From Triangularia verruculosa (lineage: Eukaryota > Ascomycota > Sordariomycetes > Sordariales > Podosporaceae): a stretch of 64,000 nt of DNA. The translations under genes were made by a program, and so were the position numbers. The stretch is taken from NCBI GenBank assembly GCA_033296885.1, contig MU863888.1:345555-409554 (forward strand), in the 5' to 3' direction. Of this stretch, positions 45,991 to 56,316 are shown piece after piece; position 1 is the stretch's first letter; every line of letters starts with the position of its first letter. The notes beneath the pieces were generated by a model, which did no database searches, had not been told where the DNA came from, and worked only from the letters and a program-made list of their open reading frames with translations.

Positions 45991-46173
45991 ATGCCTTGCT
46001 ACGGCCTCCCCGGCTCCTTCTACTTCTCAGACAGTGAGCGCAGCAACTCAGACGCCACAATGAACTCTCCCGGCAACACTCCAAACACGCCCATGTTTAC
46101 ACAAACAAGATCTCCAACTACCACTATGAGCACAGCACAGTCTGATTCTAGATACACCACTATTACTACCTAG
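45991..46173 (+). CDS. Short Ser/Thr-rich ORF, doubtful
   Basis: 60 codons from ATG at 45991, Ser/Thr/Asn-rich, ending YTTITT then TAG. The frame carries on for 40 more codons (TTTITTTVTIPTSSLRGLLG...) to a TAG at 46294-46296 with the same composition, so the first TAG may be a mutation or the frame may be chance. Preceded by a pyrimidine- and AC-rich leader. Family unknown. Confidence 0.35.
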   Translation: MPCYGLPGSFYFSDSERSNSDATMNSPGNTPNTPMFTQTRSPTTTMSTAQSDSRYTTITT

Positions 46174-46506
46174 ACCACCACCATTACTACGACTGTGACT
46201 ATCCCGACCAGCTCCTTGAGAGGCTTGCTGGGAGTTCAGGACAGGAACATTGGTGGAAGTGCCGGCGGGCGCAGTAATACTGGCTCCAGGGAATAGTGAG
46301 TACAATAGTGACTCGTGACAGCAGGACGGAATAGGAGTAGGGGACATTGGCTCATTACTATTTCAATCAGATCATTGTAACGGAGGCAGGATGGGAATGA
46401 TAACGTCAATTCTGGGCATAACTATCGCTTGCTATATGAAAATCATGATGTGAATATCACCTCTTACCCGCAAGTTCCCCACGTGTGTCCTCCCGCGCCA
46501 CACGAC

Positions 46507-46857
46507 CTACTTGCCCTCTTCCTTCTCCGTTTTGTGCTTCTTCTTGAACGCTTCCAACCACTTCTCATGAACTGCCACTCTTGCCTTGCATTTTTCGATC
46601 ACTAGCTCCATCTCCAGTAGTGCCTCCATAAATTCTTTTGACCTGGCTGGATCATCTCCGTAGCCGGCGATAATCGCTCTGATTTTCGCAAGCTCCTCCA
46701 ACAACAGTCCCAGGTCTCCGCTGGCCGTTGTTACCGATGTAACACTAGCCGCGTCCTGAGATGTGGTGGTCTTGTTATTAGGTCCAGAATGACCGTCAGT
46801 GCACATGCCTGGGGTTGGCGCGCCTGTGGCAGCCTCGGCATCGGTCCTGTCAACCAT
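46507..46857 (-). CDS. Small acidic/coiled-coil hypothetical protein
   Basis: 116 residues from ATG at 46857. The N-terminal half is Thr/Ser/Gly-rich and probably disordered. From about residue 50 it is a highly helical segment (LLLEELAKIRAIIAGYG, FMEALLEMELVIEKCKARVA) with heptad-like hydrophobics and a Lys/Glu-rich end (KKKHKTEKEEGK). No known domain. Plausible single-exon gene by codon-like composition. Confidence 0.5.
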   Translation of the reverse strand: MVDRTDAEAATGAPTPGMCTDGHSGPNNKTTTSQDAASVTSVTTASGDLGLLLEELAKIRAIIAGYGDDPARSKEFMEALLEMELVIEKCKARVAVHEKWLEAFKKKHKTEKEEGK

Positions 46858-48146
46858 CGTCGTGTACTGTTGGAAATATGGCTCCGAGGGTGTCGTGGTG
46901 TGCTTTTCAGAGGCAAATATCCAAGCCCTACTAGATGCAGATTACGGGTAGACAAAGGTCTGTGATTTGTCCCTGAGGCGAAGTGATAGCCGCACCAGTT
47001 GTCCGTTGATATAAGAGATTCCGGGGAAATGGAAGAAAATAAAGACTCGTTTAGGAGTGGATTGTGACTCTTATGTGCGAGGCTCGTCATATGTTGCTCT
47101 TCTCTGACTCGAAACTGTTGCAATCACTGGATTCCAGATGGCATTTAACACTGATAAAAGCAAACTATTAGCAAGGGGAAATGAAATGGCCCAAGCTATG
47201 AGGCATCCAGTATGGTTCAATCACACAAACTAAAGGTAAGGTACTTAGCTAACCGTGAGTCTCTTGTCGCGGATTCTTCGTTTCCGTCGTCTAGGTGTCC
47301 TGTCACTCTTTCATGTTAGCAAGCACTAGAGGGTGGCCACGATCATCTAGTTTCCCTTTTCGCGGATTAGGTACCTGTTCCGCCAGAATTCAGATGCTTG
47401 AAGGCGGCGTTGTGCTGATTGGCCTTTTGGAAAAGGTCAAGCGACGGCAGCCTAATACGGAAATGGAAGGTGCCGATCAACTTTCCAGGTTTCTTGAGTT
47501 GAAAGAGAAGGAAGGGACGAAGCATCAGGTCAATTGTGGACTGCAAGTTGGCAGTTGCTCCTCACCTAGTGGGGTGGGTCGTATGCGATTCACTCCGGCA
47601 CAGTGGCCGCGCACCTGCCCTGCCAGGCAGCCTGGCCCAGTACTCGAGCAACTGGTCCGGCTCTTCCAGAGACGGGAGGTGTTTTCCATTTTCGTTGCTC
47701 AACAATGGGATCCCCACCATGATGACATAAAATCGACTCGAAGACCAGGGCTTTTCCGAACTTTTCAGACGTTGGACGCAATCACCTTGCCTCAATGTTC
47801 GAAACTGGAGCGAAGCGTGAGCAGAGTCTCAGTAGCACGACGATGGAGATGCCGAGGACCGGTTGTATCACTAACAAGGCTGAACATGACAGATTTTGTT
47901 TTTGTTATTAATCGTCAAACATACGCTATGAGTGTCCAGTCCCTGATGCCAACCCAAACTCCTATACCCCCGCTAATGAGAAACCCGCTAATGAAAACCT
48001 TTCCAAACCAGTATGAAATGCCAATCGACGTCTTGGCTTCTAGCTACCAATGCTACAATTCAATGCTACCCAATCATGAGATCGTCATTATCATCTGTAC
48101 CACGCTTTTATCCCAAGCGACCAAATCAATAACACGCAACGACCCT
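46858..48146. other. Intergenic region
   Basis: About 1.3 kb without a supportable gene. A long + frame reaching into 48.1-48.6 kb begins without a proper ATG and is mainly antisense to the Gln-rich gene. Confidence 0.45.
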
Positions 48147-48938
48147 TCAGATCGAATCAGCCGACATGAACCCCTGCAACGTACTCTCCACCGGCGTCAA
48201 AGGCTGTGCCGCCGCCGGCGAACTCCCCATCGACGGCGATCCCATCTGCTCCCCGCCATTGCCCCCCGAAGCAAAGCCACCACCCTCCATTCTTGGCCTC
48301 CCAAGTATCATCGTTGGGTCCAGAAACTGTCTTTGCTGCTGTTGCTGCTGCTGTGCCTGTTGATGGGCAGCCGCCTGCTGCTGGAGCTGGTGCTGGAGCT
48401 GGAGTTGATGATGATGGGGGTGAGCGCCAGCCCATGCGATTCCTTGCGGCTGTGCGGCATAGCCAGGAGGATACGACCCTACCATCCGAGCTGGCATTCC
48501 TGGCATCATTGGTGCGAAGCCATGTCCGGGGTGTGGCGTCCCTGGCTGGCGGAGACCAAACACGTTCTGAACCTGTGGCATAGATGATGGGTGCATCGCG
48601 GCACCCATTGGCATGCCTCGATGTGGAAGGGCGTTCATGGGTGGTGGTGAAGTAGGCAGTCCCATTTGTGGTGGCGCGCAAAGATCCTCGATGATCGGTC
48701 CATTGGTGAAGTTGGCTGCCCACATTGCGTTTGGAGACATGGCTTGCTGCTGCTGGAGGATTGGGGAAGCACCCATGGCGTTTGGGTTGGGGCTACCACC
48801 GAATACTTGTTGTTGGGGGTATCCCATGGGAATCATACCGGGCATCTGGGCTGGGGTTGGTACAGGTCCTGGACCAAATGGTTGGAACTGGCTGGTGGTA
48901 TACGCAGCTTGCTGCGGTACATATCGTGAGCGGTTCAT
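48147..48938 (-). CDS. Gln/Pro/Met-rich low-complexity protein
   Basis: 263 residues from ATG at 48938 (MNRSRYVPQQAAYTTSQF); upstream codons are open but have no better ATG. Composition is Pro, Gln, Met and Gly, with a poly-Gln tract (QQAQQQQQQQRQF) and His/Gln run, then a fairly conserved-looking tail (QPLTPVESTLQGFMSADSI). No folded domain is visible. Such proteins are often transcription co-factors or RNA-granule components; this is a guess. The poly-Gln region is coded by CAG/CAA repeats and could vary in length between strains. Confidence 0.7.
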   Translation of the reverse strand: MNRSRYVPQQAAYTTSQFQPFGPGPVPTPAQMPGMIPMGYPQQQVFGGSPNPNAMGASPILQQQQAMSPNAMWAANFTNGPIIEDLCAPPQMGLPTSPPPMNALPHRGMPMGAAMHPSSMPQVQNVFGLRQPGTPHPGHGFAPMMPGMPARMVGSYPPGYAAQPQGIAWAGAHPHHHQLQLQHQLQQQAAAHQQAQQQQQQQRQFLDPTMILGRPRMEGGGFASGGNGGEQMGSPSMGSSPAAAQPLTPVESTLQGFMSADSI

Positions 48939-51312
48939 AATAATGCTGGATTGGTGTTGTTGAAAGTGGAGTCTTGATCGATCAACTGTCTTGGCTTGGC
49001 CAGTGATGATGAAGATCTGAAGTGGTCTTGGCTGGATTATGTCTATGATCCGAGGCGAATCCGTCAGGTCTACCGACGGCGTTAAGGGTCCGAATGAACT
49101 CAGAAGCAGATTCTGAAAGGAGTGATCGACAGCTATTCGGATGGTGGGTACGTACAGACACTTATATTTGTGTCGAATGTACGGGCTCACGACAGGTCGA
49201 CCGTGATCGGGACCAAGGCGCCATACTATGACTAGACGGTCCACCACGGGGCTCTCTCAATGACGTGTACCGTGGTTTGTTTTGGTCTCGGTCCCGGTGG
49301 ACCGGTCCGGGCGGAGTCAGCTCGGGGTTCACAGAGGGCTTTGGACGATGAACGAGGACTATCTCCGGGCTGTGTCGGTCATATTACCAGCATTTGTCCG
49401 TCAGTTGAACAGACCGCTTCATGTTTGAAGCCCACTCGTCTACCTGTTTCAGAGTTTGGTCAAGGGCAACGGTGACTTACGCCTTGACCCGGCTTGCTGG
49501 GCCGATGCCAACCCCGGCCCGCTCCACCAAATTTGCGGCACGGAGCTATACGGCAGCTGCCGACTGCCCAACAGGGGTGTTTAAGAATGGGAATGCATGC
49601 AAGATCTGGACCCCAACAGGTAGGTGAACCAAAGTGCTCGCCGTACGGGTAAGGGGTCTTGTGCCCACAGTTGGACACCGGACAATACTGCTCACCACAT
49701 ATAGTAAAAAAGCCTCTGAAACAGTGGACCATGCACCCTGAAAAAGAACGTCCCTTTGTTGGCCTTACCCATCAACCAAAACACCAACCCATTGTGTGCC
49801 AACTGAGAAGTCATATTTAGGCACGTTATAACCCACTCAGACCCCATGTTGCAAGCTAGTGGATCTGCTGTAGGGCGTACACTGCGCCATCACGCAACAT
49901 CGCCAACCCCAACCAGCCTCTGCCTCTCCCAATCCCCCATCGACTATTCCACTGTCAAATCGCACAACATGTGGCTTCGCCAAGTTCTCCGAAAACTGTC
50001 ACCAAGACACCGAAAGCCAAAATTTCAAAAGATTGTCTGGCCTCCTGAAGAAATTGGCAAGACCGAGACTCGACGTCCACCAACGAGAGGGAAGCAATTG
50101 GCGCCTTGGGGGTTCACGGCGCCAACGATGGATGCAAGGGGAATGCCGTCGCCTCTGCCCGTGACCATGAAGGTCCGGTCGAATATCTCGTTCAATTCGC
50201 AGGCGCCACTTCTTACACCAAATCGCCTGGCATTCTCATGATACCTGTATCTTTCTGTCATGGCAAGAGCTGTTATGACACTTGAGTTCCCAGCCTCATC
50301 TCACACAAAAGAGGCTGGATCACAAACGCAGTTGTTTATTTGTATGACATTTTTTGTTTCCATGGACAATTGTCAATTGGCATGACCAAAATCGTACTTG
50401 CATTGAACCCATCTTATCAAAGCCAAAACCTTACCTTACTTCCGGGTACGATGCCAACCCCAGCGTTCCTGGGGTCATCGCCTTCAACTTAGCTGCGTGT
50501 ACCCCAAGGACCCGACCGTTTGAGAGTTGCTTCACGTTTCACTTGCTGAACCTCGCGCCAACAAATTCCCCGATTTGTCTGGTTACTCCTTGTTGACATG
50601 TGCTAACCGAAGGGCCAGTTTTGGTGACCGGGGACCCGCGGCGTTGGTAGCTTATTACTTGGCAGTGAGCCTGGATGCAGGGCGCAGTGAATATTCCCAA
50701 CGGAGAAAACTTCCCTTAAACAGATAAAGGGAAGATCTGGGATTTGTTACCTACCTTAGATACCCTACAAATGGGGCTGGTATCACGGGCAACAACACCA
50801 CGCGGTGGAACATCACACGGAGTTTGTGGTGTAACGATACTTCCCAGATCGCAACTTTGGTTTTGCGAAGATGTGCAAAAGATCCGAGATGCAGTGAATA
50901 CCTATCCAGCCAGTGACCATGTGATTCTTGCCTCATGATCACTTCCAAACGAGCTACATGTGCATATGTAGCATAACCGCCGATACACCACGGTTTCCTA
51001 AAGCCAGGAGGAACACGAAGAAGACAGCCTGTTATCCGCGGGCAAGATTTATGATGGCGTAAAATAATTTGATTCAACAAAAAGTCTCCAAATGGAACAA
51101 CGAAGCAGAAATTTCGACATACAGTACCGTTCATGTGCCCAGTATCCGAAATACCAAACGCCCCTTTTCCACCCAGTGCCCTTGGGCCCATCTCCAATGC
51201 ATCTAGACCATACCATGCATGCTGCCTATTCCTAAATTCAATACACACCTAGCCAACTCCCTAACCGTATTCCGTACAAAAGAAAACGAAAACCAAAAGA
51301 AAGGAGAGTAAA
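48939..51312. other. Long intergenic region
   Basis: 2.4 kb. One possible small gene at 49846-50241 is listed separately; the rest holds no supportable gene. The right third is probably the 3' flank of the Ser-rich gene. Confidence 0.45.
49846..50241 (+). CDS. Possible small basic protein, doubtful
   Basis: 131 codons from ATG at 49846; a second ATG at codon 42 gives a 90-residue basic protein (MWLRQVLRKLSPRHRKPKFQ) with Pro/Arg-rich middle (WPPEEIGKTETRRPPTRGKQ). Kept because composition is coherent through the whole frame. No family recognised and no intron evidence. Confidence 0.3.
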   Translation: MLQASGSAVGRTLRHHATSPTPTSLCLSQSPIDYSTVKSHNMWLRQVLRKLSPRHRKPKFQKIVWPPEEIGKTETRRPPTRGKQLAPWGFTAPTMDARGMPSPLPVTMKVRSNISFNSQAPLLTPNRLAFS

Positions 51313-51981
51313 TCAAGCAGTAAACTTGACCATCCTCTCCTCAATCTGCAGCTGCACATGCCTCGGCAAGCTGCTCATCGGCGTCCAGTTTGGCACATAA
51401 TGCGGCCCCCTGTTCATGTACACCCTCGCCCTGTCCACCGACCGCGACGAGTTGGGAGGGTAATACGGCGTCCTCCTCGACGACCTCACCATCGGCGTGA
51501 CTCCCGCCTCGCCTCCACCCCCGTAGCTATCCACATCCATCATGGTAGCCGACGAACTTGAGGACACAGAAGATGACGAAGAGCTTCTGGAGTGAGATCT
51601 TGGGCGGCCGGTGGATGGCCGGCTGCGGCGGTCACGTCTGGGGCTGGGTGACGAGGGTGGTGACAGAGAGGTGGTCAGCATTTCTGGGCTCAGAGCCGGG
51701 CTTTGGAAGCTGTTTAGCGATCCGTATTGATGGGTTGCTTTCACAGGGGTGGATGGCGGGGATGGGAGGTCAAAGTAATCGAGCAGCGACCCGCCTTCGG
51801 ATGGGACCAAGGTTGATGTGCTTGAGGCCTGGGAGCCGAGGTGGTTGTTCTTGCTGTAGGATGATGGAGAGTCGTAGACGATGTCTTCCATTTCGTCCAA
51901 CTTGGGAGAAGACCTCAGTTTCTGGGGCTTGCGGAGCGTGCGATCTGGAAGAGACAGACGGTGGGATCGGAAGGAAGACAT
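51313..51981 (-). CDS. Ser/Pro-rich hypothetical protein with conserved tail
   Basis: 222 residues from ATG at 51981 (MSSFRSHRLSLPDRTLRKPQ). Mostly disordered with Ser runs (SRSSSSSSVSSSSSATMMDV). The last ~45 residues look constrained: RARVYMNRGPHYVPNWTPMS then SLPRHVQLQIEERMVKFTA. Such a tail motif probably mediates binding. No signal peptide. Function unknown. Confidence 0.65.
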   Translation of the reverse strand: MSSFRSHRLSLPDRTLRKPQKLRSSPKLDEMEDIVYDSPSSYSKNNHLGSQASSTSTLVPSEGGSLLDYFDLPSPPSTPVKATHQYGSLNSFQSPALSPEMLTTSLSPPSSPSPRRDRRSRPSTGRPRSHSRSSSSSSVSSSSSATMMDVDSYGGGGEAGVTPMVRSSRRTPYYPPNSSRSVDRARVYMNRGPHYVPNWTPMSSLPRHVQLQIEERMVKFTA

Positions 51982-53110
51982 TGTGAGGGTGTTTGGTGAA
52001 GGAGGATATGTTCTGTCGACGTGGCGATACGTAACTGCTGGCACGGCTGGCTGGGTGATCGCCGGCAGGAAAGAAGAAGGTAGTGTGGTGTTGATAATGC
52101 TGTGTAATGCAAAAGGATCCGGTACTCGCTGACGGTGACGCAACAGGTGCTGTGATCAACAACAGCCCCCCCCACGAGATTCCGATAACACGCGATACAA
52201 CGCACACCAAAAGGCAAGCTTCTCAAGCAAGGGCGCTTAGAATGAACAAAACAGACAATGAGAAAAGGAGGCCGTGGGCGACTGCAACAGTACAGTTTGA
52301 ACCAGTTGTCAAGACCTCGAGGGTCATTTCGAATGGCGACCTGACTTGGGCTTTGCTCTTATGTCTTAGCTACCGAACGCCGGGTGATCATCGCTGCCGA
52401 ATATTGATACTCACCAAAAAGATCTGATACCGGTCATTCATTATGGCCATCTTCAGAACACTCCAGCGCGCTGCAATAGCATTGCTCTTCAAAACAGGCC
52501 CGGGGCCTTGTTTCGGGGGCTAAAATTAGGGTCACCCGCCCGTTTGGGTCGCTGCTCTCGTGAGCTCTGCGGCGCTGCATCTCTTGGGGTGCTGGGGGAG
52601 AGGAGGCGTCGAATCAGCGTTGAGGAAGTCAGCCAACGGCACCTTGTTCCAACGTTTCGTTTTGGGGAAACCCCAGCGGCGCATGCTGGCGCGTTCGCCA
52701 TGCAGTTGTCTTGTTTACCCCGGAATTCTTTCGATAAAGGGCTGAAACGGGAAGCGGGCCGTTTTATCGATGGCTTGTTGGCCTGCTTTTCGAGGCTTGG
52801 GGTGAGATGTAATTTCCCATGGCGAATACTTGATGCTGACGGGCTCGCCTCCTGGCTGCGCGGGACATGCGGGAGCGAATTGACGTGCAGGTGATCCTTG
52901 GCCTGTGCTAGGCCAGGGTGTTTGAGGAAAATAAGTGGTGGTTCTTTTGTGCCTGAGGTAAGATTCAAGGTGCTGGCTTGTGATCAGGTGTATCAATATG
53001 TCTTGGCCAAGGATGGTGATGAGGTCATCCGACATATTTTGGGAGCACTGGTTGTGGAAGTCTCAAGAATATAAGATGCAAATCCACACATAATTTCAAC
53101 AAGGCAAACA
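51982..53110. other. Intergenic region
   Basis: Short overlapping frames on both strands between 52.5 and 53.0 kb, none with family-like sequence; nothing supported before the tRNA gene. Confidence 0.45.
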
Positions 53111-53246
53111 GGGCGTGTGGTCTAGTGGTACGACGTCTCATTTGCAAAAAAGTTCACCACGCTTGAAGCTGTCCAAGGCAGTTGAAGGGGTTTGAATGAT
53201 ACATTGCTCCATGTGAAGGTCCCGGGTTCGAACCCCGGCACGTCCA
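53111..53246 (+). tRNA. tRNA-Ala(UGC) with a 64-nt intron
   Basis: 5' half 53111-53146 and 3' half 53211-53246. Acceptor stem GGGCGTG/CACGTCC includes the G3:U70 pair that specifies alanine, and the discriminator is A73. D-stem GTC/GAC; anticodon loop TTTGCA + A gives UGC; T-arm CCGGG-TTCGAAC-CCCGG is perfect and forms box B. The intron (53147-53210) sits one base 3' of the anticodon, the canonical site. The anticodon stem TCTCA/TGTGA has one U-U mismatch. A T5 Pol III terminator follows directly at 53247. The intron is long for a fungal tRNA. Confidence 0.88.
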
Positions 53247-53251
53247 TTTTT
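53247..53251 (+). terminator. Pol III terminator (T5)
   Basis: Five T residues immediately after the tRNA 3' end; a second TTTTT follows at 53256-53260. Confidence 0.75.
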
Positions 53252-53564
53252 GCCGTTTTTAGCGTTGACCAGGCTTGGCAGGGACTGCACGACAAACCCT
53301 AACCCATATGAGGATGGCCAAAGACTTGTCAAACTCTTTATCTGGTTCACATTGAGACGTCTTGGGATATACATCTACCTAGCTAGACAAAGCAAATTGC
53401 AATCCGATACAGGCCCCCCACAGCCAAATCCACGCAGTATTACAGATCAGAAAGGAATACTAGGAGAACAGGCTTGTTGTTGGATGCTTGTTCCTGGGCA
53501 GTTTGTGTCCCTGGGGAAGTTCCCCACATGCGTTCCTCTCCGCCCCAGTCTTCAAAAAACTGAT
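53252..53564. other. Intergenic region
   Basis: 313 bp between the tRNA and the CPV-repeat gene's 3' end; nothing supported. Confidence 0.5.
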
Positions 53565-54029
53565 CTAGGAAGCCTTGACTCCAGCAACAGGGCAAACCGC
53601 CCCTGCGCTAGCATGGCTCACATCGGGATGCCCATGGAGCTTGCCCTTGTGGTGATCAACCCTCGCCTTTGTCACCGGGCAGATAGCATCGCCCGCCTTG
53701 TCCTCAGTTGAAGGGTGGTCGGGAGGAAGTACCGTGGTAGCAGTTCCTACGACAGGGCAAACCTGGTCGTCCATCTGCTGGCTCTTGGGCTCGTTGACGA
53801 GTTTTCCCGTCAAGACGGGGCAGGCATTCGCATCGTCGTGGTTGTGCTCGGCAGAGAGTCCGGGATGGGGGACTTGAGGATGCTTCTGAAGGTTGTGGTG
53901 ATGGTCAGTTGTGGCGCCGACGACTGGGCACGTCTGACCGGGCTTGTTGAGGTCGATGTCTGGGTGCGAGGGAGGCAGGGTGGTGTTGGTGGTACCAACA
54001 ACGGGACAATTCATCGTGGTCGAAGACAT
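53565..54029 (-). CDS. Cys-Pro-Val repeat protein (possible heme or metal binder)
   Basis: 154 residues from ATG at 54029, single exon. Six CPV motifs are seen, at NCPVVG, TCPVVG, ACPVLT, VCPVVG, ICPVTK and VCPVAG. They form a duplicated three-part module: CPVVG-x-LPPxHP, then CPV-x-DHH...HP-x-H, then CPV. His and Asp clusters (DHHHNLQKHP, HNHDD, DHHKGKLHGHP) accompany them. Cys-Pro is the known heme-regulatory motif, and His-rich segments bind metals, so heme or metal binding is a reasonable inference. No signal peptide or membrane span; probably soluble and largely unstructured without ligand. The family is otherwise unknown to me. Confidence 0.75.
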   Translation of the reverse strand: MSSTTMNCPVVGTTNTTLPPSHPDIDLNKPGQTCPVVGATTDHHHNLQKHPQVPHPGLSAEHNHDDANACPVLTGKLVNEPKSQQMDDQVCPVVGTATTVLPPDHPSTEDKAGDAICPVTKARVDHHKGKLHGHPDVSHASAGAVCPVAGVKAS

Positions 54030-55281
54030 CTTGACGGTTTTGCTCGGTCTTGATGATCTGGGTGATGGAAGTTGGAAAGCGAAAGCGGGCTTTGCGAATC
54101 TCTAATTGAGATGGGATCGTAGATCTGGTTACTGGGTGGCTTGCTGTTGTTACTTGGGAGATGTAACAAACAGTGCACGTTGAAGAAGTCTAAGCTGGGT
54201 TGATAACAGTAGCAAATGGGTGACTCGCCTGCCCCTTCAAGTTCATTGTTGGCCAGTCAGGCCGCCAGCGGGGCGGAGTGAACTGCTTCTTTCGAAGCTT
54301 TGATGGAGCTCAAAGGCGTAAGACCTGTGGATGGTATGACGTAGTGGAGAACTCAGGGGCCCAGACCGCCACAGAGCAACCAATCAAAGGATGATCGGAC
54401 AGTTTGCAGAGGAACACTGCGGGGTTGGTGGATCGGATCTGTCACCAGCTGCTCGCTCATCTATCCAATCAAGGTGAACGTGTTGGTCAGATCCGTCTCG
54501 AAACAGCTACCACAGATCTTGGCATTCTCTGTCCACTGCCTTGGTAGCCAAATAGTGAGTGACAGCCTCAGCATTTACTGAGGAACAATATCGAAGCTAC
54601 TTATTTATACGAGAAGTTGTTCGAGGTCCTGATATGGTCGGCTTGGCTGGACTTAGAGCTGTCAGGTGCTTAGAGATCGACATTACCCCGCAAGCAGCAC
54701 GGTCTCGGATTTCGTCGCTTTCCCACGGCTGGTGACCTGGATCTTCAGCAAAGTCAAGCTTTCAAACATGCAGCCGAGCTCTTCGGTGAAGCACACCCCG
54801 GTTCACGTTACCATTGGATATTTCGTGCAGGAACATCAGTCTTGCATCTGGTCCATGATCAAATCGGATCGCTTCAAATGCCCTACGTCCTTGTTGTTTT
54901 GCACAAGTGGGCAGCCACGGGCCGTTGAATCTTCAAATGCCTTCCCCCATCTTCCCCGCATGGAGATACTTCCAGGTCGGCTCAAACTTGCGGGGCACTC
55001 CAGGTACCTGTTGCCTGAAACCTCAACCAGGAAAAAGTAGATGACGTCGCTCTTACATCGGGAGCTTGCGTGGTGCACCAGATGACCAAACCATTGGGGG
55101 TTTGAGGCGAATGCTGCGCGTCGGCGAGTGTCTTCCTGGGCTTTATTATGACCATCACCCGTTGTCTAGAACAATAATTGGTTTACTTCTTCTCTTAACT
55201 CGTAGCAGTGTAGTGCTTTGACAACAACAATAACAACACCACACTTAAGAACATATTGACGATACCTTTCCGCCAGTCAGC
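54030..55281. other. Divergent intergenic region
   Basis: 1.25 kb between the CPV-repeat gene and the rhodopsin gene, which diverge. Short frames only; no supportable gene. Confidence 0.45.
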
Positions 55282-56316
55282 ATGATCCACCACGACCAAG
55301 TCGCAGAGATGCTCTATGGCGTAGCAGCGGCGGCCAAGCCGACTCAAACCACCACGCCCATTCCAACTGTGATCCGTAGGTCCACTCCGACCACCATCCA
55401 GCTTTTTATCCTTTTACTGACCGTTTCTACCTTGTAGCAACCCCTCCACAGTTTCAAGAAATCGGCGAGACAGGCCACCGGACATTATGGGTTGTCTTCG
55501 CCATCATGGTCCTCTCCTCGGGGCTCTTCGCCGTGATGTCATGGAACGTTCCCATCTCCAAGCGTCTCTACCATGTCATCACCACACTCATCACCATCAC
55601 GGCATCCCTCAGCTACTTTGCTATGGCCTCCGGCCACGCCACAAGCTTCAGCTGCTCACCAGCCAAGGACCACCATAAGCACGTGCCCGACGTTGGATAC
55701 ACTGAATGCCGACAGGTCTTCTGGGGGAGATATGTCGATTGGGCCATTACCACTCCTCTGCTCCTCCTCGATTTGTCGTTGTTGGCCGGTATCGATGGTG
55801 CCCATACCCTGATGGCTGTTGTGGCTGATGTGATCATGGTTCTGAGCGGCCTGTTTGCTTCCCAGGGCAACACTCCGACTCAGAGGTGGGGCTGGTATGC
55901 CATTGGATGTGTGTCGTACCTGTTTGTCATCTGGCATGTGGCTCTGCATGGTGCCCGGACGGTTTCTGCCAAGGGAGCCAGTGTCACCAGGTTGTTTAGC
56001 TCTCTGGCTCTGTTCACTTTTGTCTTGTGGACTGCTTATCCCATGTGAGTCTATTTCATATTTGAGAATGTGGCTTGAGGACCTGATACTGACTGCTGGC
56101 AACAGTGTTTGGGGTATTGCCGATGGCGCTCACAGAACTACCGTCGACACTGAGATTTTGATCTATGCTGTTCTCGATATCTTGGCCAAGCCCGTATTTG
56201 GTCTCTGGCTCCTTTTCAGCCACCGCGCCTTGGCGGAAACCCATGTTGATGTCGGTGGATGGTGGTCTCATGGTCTGGGTGCGGAGGGAAGAATCAGAAT
56301 TGGGGATGAGGAGTAA
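55282..56316 (+). CDS. Microbial-type rhodopsin (fungal opsin, proton-pump residues present)
   Basis: Exons 55282-55375, 55438-56044, 56106-56316; introns of 62 and 61 nt with CTGAC branches; 303 residues. Seven membrane helices are visible. The retinal Lys is present (K262 in LDILAKPVFG) with D258 four residues before it, as in bacteriorhodopsin K216/D212. Helix C has RYVDWAITTPLLLLDL, giving D132, T136 and D143 at the positions of D85, T89 and D96. These residues mark an active light-driven proton pump of the CarO/OpsA/Leptosphaeria-rhodopsin group, unlike opsin-related Hsp30/Yro2 proteins, which lack the Lys. Located in plasma or internal membranes. Often light- and stress-regulated; no site was identified here. 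Confidence 0.92.

Noticed and set aside
47295..48587. 430-codon open frame on the plus strand
   Set aside because: Starts without ATG, composition changes along its length, and its end is antisense to the Gln-rich gene, whose repeats keep the opposite frame open.
50751..51248. 165-codon minus-strand frame
   Set aside because: GTG start and lies in the 3' flank of the Ser-rich gene; likely UTR.
52489..53035. Overlapping frames on both strands between the Ser-rich gene and the tRNA
   Set aside because: Neither strand shows conserved blocks or splice sites; mutual overlap suggests chance openness.
54666..55040. 124-codon plus-strand frame upstream of the rhodopsin
   Set aside because: No domain, composition unlike the window's genes; more likely promoter DNA.
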